Shown here piece by piece: positions 59,300 through 64,000 of a stretch of 64,000 nt of DNA (position 1 is the first letter of the stretch; each line of letters starts with the position of its first letter). A model generated the notes under the pieces. It was not told where the DNA came from. It did not search any database and was given only the letters and a program-made list of their open reading frames with translations. The translations under genes and the position numbers were made by a program. This stretch comes from Cocos nucifera (taxonomy: Eukaryota > Streptophyta > Magnoliopsida > Arecales > Arecaceae), in assembly GCA_006176705.1 (NCBI GenBank), contig QRFJ01004911.1, positions 62,001-126,000 on the forward strand, in the 5' to 3' direction.

Positions 59300-59700
59300 A
59301 AAAAATAATGGATTGAAGAGCCCATCTCTTTTACTGAAGAAGATGCCAAGGGAGTTCAGCTTCTGCATAATGGCGTGATTGTAGTCACTTTAAATATTGC
59401 TGATTATGATGTACGTTGTATTTTAATTAGTAATGAAAGCTCTATTGATATCTTATTTTATGATGCTTTTTCTAAAATATCTATACCTGATAGCAGAATG
59501 GGATCGATGAATTTTCCACTAGTAGAATTCATAATTGATGTAGTATCAGTGGAAGAAATAATAACATTGCCTATGGCAGTAGATAGATATCCAAAGCAAA
59601 TTAGAGCTCAAGTCGATTTTTTGGTGGTGAAAGCACCTTCTGCCTATAATGCGATCCTTGACTAACCTGATTTGAATGCACTCTAGGCCATGGTTTTGAC
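59300..59700 (+). pseudogene. R10 gypsy protease domain, degraded
   Basis: VIVVTLNIADYDVRCILISNESSIDILFYDAF aligns with the gypsy (Tat-type) retropepsin, where DNGSSAD is usual; the catalytic Asp is replaced. LPMAVDRYPKQI and AYNAILD follow, then stops. Homology fades near 59700-59720. Confidence 0.75.
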
Positions 59701-59766
59701 TTATGATTGCTTATCATTGGAGCATCAAATAATAACTAAAATTGATTAAGCTAAAGATTAGAACAG

Positions 59767-61382
59767 TGGTGAGTCTGGTGTCGATTTCCTCGAAGATTAA
59801 AGGCTAAGTTGCATTCAATTTAATTAAAATAAATTAATTTTTAAAATAAAAATTTAAATAAGTAAATTAAAATGAATTAAATAAGATTTTAGCAAATAAA
59901 AATAAAAGATAGTAAATAATTAATTAATTAGAATTTGGAATTAAGTAAGAAAAAGAAGAGAAATTATCTAGGATTTTAATTTCATCTTTCAATATTTAAG
60001 TCTGTAATTGATTCATGCAATCTTTTTATTGTCAACATGCAATCTTCTGAGATGTATATTTTATTGATTAGATTCTAACATAATCTATTCTACCAAGGAC
60101 CATATCTAGCACAATCATGACCCATCTTATAGACATAGAGCATTTAGATCATGCAATCAAAGAACATAATTCTAATTTAATTTTTATGATTTCTCCTAAT
60201 CTAAGCATAGATCATATCTATTTGCGATCATGATCTATCTGCTTAGGTATAAATTATAAGAAATTAAATATTAAAATATAATTTTTTATAATTTATTCTA
60301 ACTTGAGTATAGACCATATCTTTCTATGATCACGATCTATCTCTTTAGATATAAAGTGCAAGAAAAATAAATATTTAAGCATAAGAAAGGCATGTAAAAG
60401 AAAAAAAAATTATTGCTTAATAAAAAGAAGTACATGATTCAAATTGCAAACTCTCATGCTTGGAAGACTTTCCTTACTCTCCTGGATACGAGACCTCTAT
60501 CCTGACATGATCGAAGATCTGCTAGCTTTTGGCATCTTTAGATCTTCCAAAGGAAAACAAAAGAAAAAAAAAGGAAAAAGAAAGAAGAAAGAAGAAGAGA
60601 GGAAAAGACAAGAGAAGGGAGAGAGAAAGAGAGGAAAAAGGAGGGTTTGGACCCCAAGGGGGCTCTCTACTGGCTGTTTTGGCATAATAGGGCTTAAATA
60701 GATGAAAAATAGGATCTTATGAGTCCTTGTTGAAGTCCAATTAGTATTTGGATTGGAATCAAAGACCCTAGAGTTTTCTGGCCATTAATCTGAGATCAAA
60801 AGGCCTTAAAACCATCACTAAACTGCCGCATAACCTCTTGGATTGATTCTAGCCATCCGATCGAAGCAAGGAAGAAAATTCGACCATTGGATTGCGCATT
60901 CAGGAGGTTGGAAAGTCCTAAATAAAATCAAAATATGGCCCCAACCATTGGATTCTGATCGAAAGTGTCGTCGGCCATTGGGTCATGTAACAGCCCCGCT
61001 CGCCCGTAGACTGCATAAAGTCCCGGTTCACCAGCATAGTAATTCGCCCGATGAGCCACGTGGTTTTCATGCATCATGCCAATGTCAGCCGAGCTAGGTT
61101 TGGTTCTACATGCATGGGGGTTTGCGGTCTGGTTCTCACTGGACCGACCGATTGAGCCGATCGGTTCAATTATTTTTTTTTAATTTTTTTCTTCTTTTTT
61201 TCTTAAAACTTGCGACTCCCATTTAAATAAAATTTGATCCATTAGAACCCATAAATCAAGCTCTTCACACTAGTGGACATCTTTCCTATAAAATACTAAT
61301 AAAAGTATTAATTTATTTAAATAAATATTAATTTTTATATTATTTTAATATTTTTATTTTATAAATTATGGTAATTATCATA
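59767..61382 (-). repeat. R12 putative 3' LTR (about 1.6 kb)
   Basis: Minus-strand start TATGATAATTACC follows the tract CTCAAGTTGGGGGGG (61383-61397). A TATA-like TATTTAAGCC lies at 60700-60691 with a pyrimidine-rich stretch just downstream (60650-60540 on the minus strand). The left end near 59767 is a guess from loss of R10 homology; no second LTR is available for comparison. Confidence 0.55.
60540..60655. repeat. Low-complexity purine tract
   Basis: AAAGGAAAAAGAAAGAAGAA-type sequence of over 100 bp. The open frames on both strands here come from this composition. Confidence 0.85.
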
Positions 61383-62513
61383 CCCCCCCAACTTGAGTTT
61401 TACTCATCCTCGAGTAAAGAAAAGAAAAATTAAAAGTATGTACCGACTTGATAAGATATGAAAGTTTCTTCAAGTTATGCTAAAGTTGTTGATATCTGGT
61501 TAGAGATTTAAGAAATACGTCATTGGATTATTAATTCTATCCCAAATAGTGGTTAAGTGAAGAACATAAAATTTAGAGCTTTTTGTGGATCAATTTTCTA
61601 CCTTTATTCTTTAAATTCTCTAATTTTAGTATGGGCTAGAGTTTTTTTTTTTACAGTCAATATAATGTTTTAACCCCTTAAGCTTTCTATCTGATCCTTG
61701 TAGCAAGCTTTGGACCAGTGACTTCCAAACTAGTTGACTTTAGGACATTAGATATAGAACACCCCTCGGGCTTACTATCTCAAGTCAAATAGGCTACAGA
61801 TTAAAACTAATTGTATAGCATGCTTCTTTACATTGCCTCCTTTTTGATGCAAATAATATTGCTTACTTAGGCAATGGGATCCTGTTACTCGGTGGAAAAT
61901 CAATGTTTAGAACTTATTCTTTATTTTTTTTTCAAAATTCTTTTCATCTTATTTTTTTATTTTTTTCATAATAACTCTTTTCACTCATACCCATATAAAG
62001 TAGATTCTTTATCAAATATAGACTGGAAGAAGATTTTTAGAATCACTCAAAAATTTGTCTGTCCTAGACTTGACCATTTATTAGATTTTCTTAATAATTT
62101 GGTCCTTAGCATTTCAAAAATTTTCTAGACCATTAATCAATCATCTATTAAAATACCTAAAAAATTTTAAATTAGCATAAAATTAGGTACATAAGACTAA
62201 TTCATATCATACTTGAGGACTTAAAATAAAATTTAATTTATCCTTCTCCCCAACTTAATTTTCATTATCCTTAATGGAGGAAAGAAAAAAAGTGTGATAA
62301 AAGACAAGAAAATTACAAGGAAAGAGTTCACCTGATTTAGTATGGTTTTGATCTTGGTCTAGATTTATTTGTTCTTTGTCTAGCATGGATTTATAATTCT
62401 CCCCCGAACATAATCCTGAAAGAAAGATAAACTAAAAAGAAAAAGAAAATGTTAAATACAAAAACCTGGGTTGCCTCTTAGTAAATACTAAGTTTAACAT
62501 CTTCAGCCAGACC
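61383..62513 (-). other. R12 non-coding 3' region
   Basis: AT-rich, without a supported gene. Just after the gag-like frame the minus strand reads GLAEDVKLS..EATQ, a junction I associate with plant gypsy (Athila/Tat) elements from memory. Poly-T runs lie near 61920-61970. Confidence 0.5.
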
Positions 62514-64000
62514 CTATGAAGAAATTTTAGGTATAATCAATTTTAGCACATCCTTCAAAGTTCCAAAAAGATAAGGCCAATCAAGAGGTCTTGTTATCAT
62601 GGCAGAAAATCGTTCATGGAATACTTTTCGATGATTAAGCATATTCCTAATCAATACAATGTATGCTGCAAGCAAATTATACTTGAATTTAAATTTAGCA
62701 TAGTTTATATGATGATCAAGAAGGGATTGTGTTTGTTGGGTCAAGATTAGGGTTGGTAGTTTTTGAATTTTTTCAACTATAACCTGATTTACCCCACTCC
62801 CTATCTCGGGTATGATGTGTCTTGACATCAACTCTTCATAATCAAAATCATGGAAAATTTTTCAAATCAATTTTAAATCTATCTCCATACATCGTTTTAA
62901 TATTATAGATAAATTTTGGAGGCCATCCTCAAAAGTACTATTAAATATCAAAAAATCATTCATAAAATTATTGTCCCATATTTTAGCAATATCCCAATTA
63001 ATAGCTTCTTTATGTGCATTTAGAATATCCATAAGTTGGTCTTCCTGAGTAGATATTACTGGCGGGGTGTCAGTTGGTTCATCAGAAAGTCGCTTCAATT
63101 CTAGAACAGTTGTTGGTTCTAACAAGGATGCTATTGGTGGGTTAGGTGGTGGCTCAAGTTTTTCAATTCATAGTAGGATTGTTTTAGGATAGGGTGTATC
63201 TTCTTGGTCATTAATTTCTGTATTATACCCAGCATCATCAAAATCATCCGCCTTATAATGAGCCCTATAGGGATTTAATGAATCTTGGTAAAAAATTATG
63301 GGTGAAGCTTCCTCTAGCATGTTGTTCACATGTGGTTCTTGGGAAGTCTCTACTAAATCCATCATCTCATCAGTTTGTCCATTCCCACTCAAAGGGTTTG
63401 GTGATTCTAAGAAACTTGGGAATGGGGCCATATATGAGTAAGATGATGGAATTGATTTTTCCTACCATTCTGGTTCTTTCTTATATATTCTTTCCTCAAT
63501 TATATGATCTGAGAGGGTCTTTTTGGTTTTGTAGGGTTGTTCTATGATCATATTATTTTCGAGAGTTTTAATTGATTGTTCAATAATATTTTTTGGGACA
63601 TTAAAATTTTTAGTCATATATGGTCTCTCAGGTTCACTCTCAGGTTGATTAGGCAACTCACTTTCACTTATAGTCATGACTAACTGACCTATCTATATTT
63701 CTAGATGGGCAATGGCTTGAGAGTGTTAATTTATAAGTTGGTTGGTAAGATCATTTTGCAATTTCATCATGGCTTCTAAGGTTTTTTCTATTGAATTAAG
63801 CCTTTGGTTCTCTATAGTATTCAATGGTTGATTGGTAAGTTCTAACTTGTCTACTCCTTGTTAAATCCTCTCTTCAAAAATTGACTCATTGATATTAGGA
63901 GAAGATTGATAATGTAGGAAGGGTATATTATAATGTGCATCCATGAAAGTGGGTCTTTGTGGTACTAGAGTAATCACAGGTTGTGATTGCCATGAAAAAT
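62514..64000 (-). pseudogene. R12 gag-like ORF, one frame broken by stops
   Basis: A single minus-strand frame runs from the window edge to 62514 with about seven stops and no frameshift. Near 63700 it has HSQAIAHLEI(stop)IGQLV; LE-x-QIGQLA is a recurrent motif near the C-terminus of Athila/Tat-type gypsy gag. The C-terminal part (62831-62514) contains NLLAAYIVLI and DWPYLFGTLKDVLKL, which I do not recognise from a named domain. There is no protease or polymerase motif. Confidence 0.6.

Larger units (their letters stand above)
50887..59766 (+). mobile_element. R10: Ty3/gypsy element, 5' part, split by R11
   Basis: The own sequence is 50887-52861 and 58393 to about 59766: 5' LTR, primer site, gag and the protease domain. 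The rest of pol is not in the window. It is inserted in the R6 leader. The LTR start, primer site, MPPKK gag start and gag core are all like R9, so the two are sister families. The right limit is uncertain because R12 begins somewhere between about 59700 and 59770. Confidence 0.83.
59767..64000 (-). mobile_element. R12: gypsy-like element with gag-like ORF and no pol near its 3' end
   Basis: On the minus strand a gag-like frame (64000-62514) is followed by about 1.1 kb of non-coding sequence, a guanine tract and a putative 3' LTR. Integrase or reverse transcriptase, which should lie between gag and the 3' LTR, are absent. This fits a large non-autonomous gypsy element. The 5' end is right of the window and the left limit is approximate. 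Confidence 0.65.

Noticed and set aside
59375..59665. Possible host gene fragment
   Set aside because: It aligns with the gypsy retropepsin pattern and is collinear with R10 gag.
60444..60701. Lysine/glutamate-rich ORF and its antisense
   Set aside because: It is produced by the purine tract at 60540-60655 inside a putative LTR, with no homology signal.
61874..62128. Plus-strand ORF with a hydrophobic stretch
   Set aside because: AT-rich poly-T sequence read as Phe/Leu within the R12 non-coding region; no supporting evidence.

Overview
The window looks like plant nuclear heterochromatin made entirely of nested LTR retrotransposons. I find no host gene, rRNA, tRNA or CRISPR array. The DNA is AT-rich. 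The copia elements have initiator-methionine tRNA primer sites and Angela/Tork-type proteins, and their long LTRs (about 2.2-2.5 kb) suggest a monocot. A palm would fit, but that is inference. Nearly all coding sequence is pseudogenised, largely by C-to-T/G-to-A changes. R1, the deepest-nested element on the left, is the least damaged.

Layout, numbered R1-R12 here. R1 (1-6093, +) is an Angela-like copia element with its 3' LTR; its left end lies outside the window. R2 (6094-6541, -) is a fragment of a different LTR. R3 (6542-13093, -) and R4 (13094-21687, -) are copia elements of the R1 family. R5 (21688-21854, +) is a 167-bp reverse-transcriptase remnant of that family. R6 (5' LTR 21855-22109 plus 48457-50690, leader to 50886, +) is the same family. 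R7 (22110-48456, +) is a second copia family, split by R8 (28336-38700, +, R1 family) and R9 (40336-46112, +, a deleted Ty3/gypsy element). R10 (50887 to about 59766, +) is a gypsy element related to R9 and is split by R11 (52862-58392, -, Tnt1/Tork-like copia). R12 (about 59767-64000, -) is a gypsy-like element with a gag-like ORF but no pol, and it runs off the right edge.

Order of insertion follows from interrupted elements and 5-bp target duplications. R5 is the base. R4 went into R5, R3 into the R4 3' LTR, R2 into R3, and R1 into R2. On the other side R6 went into R5, R7 into the R6 5' LTR, R8 into the R7 gene, R9 into the R7 3' LTR, R10 into the R6 leader, R11 into the R10 gag, and R12 into or beside R10. 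Duplications are visible for R7 (TGGTG), R8 (GGTGA), R9 (GTATC, one transition in each copy) and R11 (AGTAC/AGTAT).

The most unusual signals lie in the R1 family. All four copies that cover the site have an in-frame stop between integrase and reverse transcriptase. Three copies share a leader RNA stem with a compensatory base change. The U3 part of the LTR exists in at least three unrelated versions, and the R1 version carries seven WRKY-type W-boxes in 68 bp. I saw no clear new defence or metabolic system.
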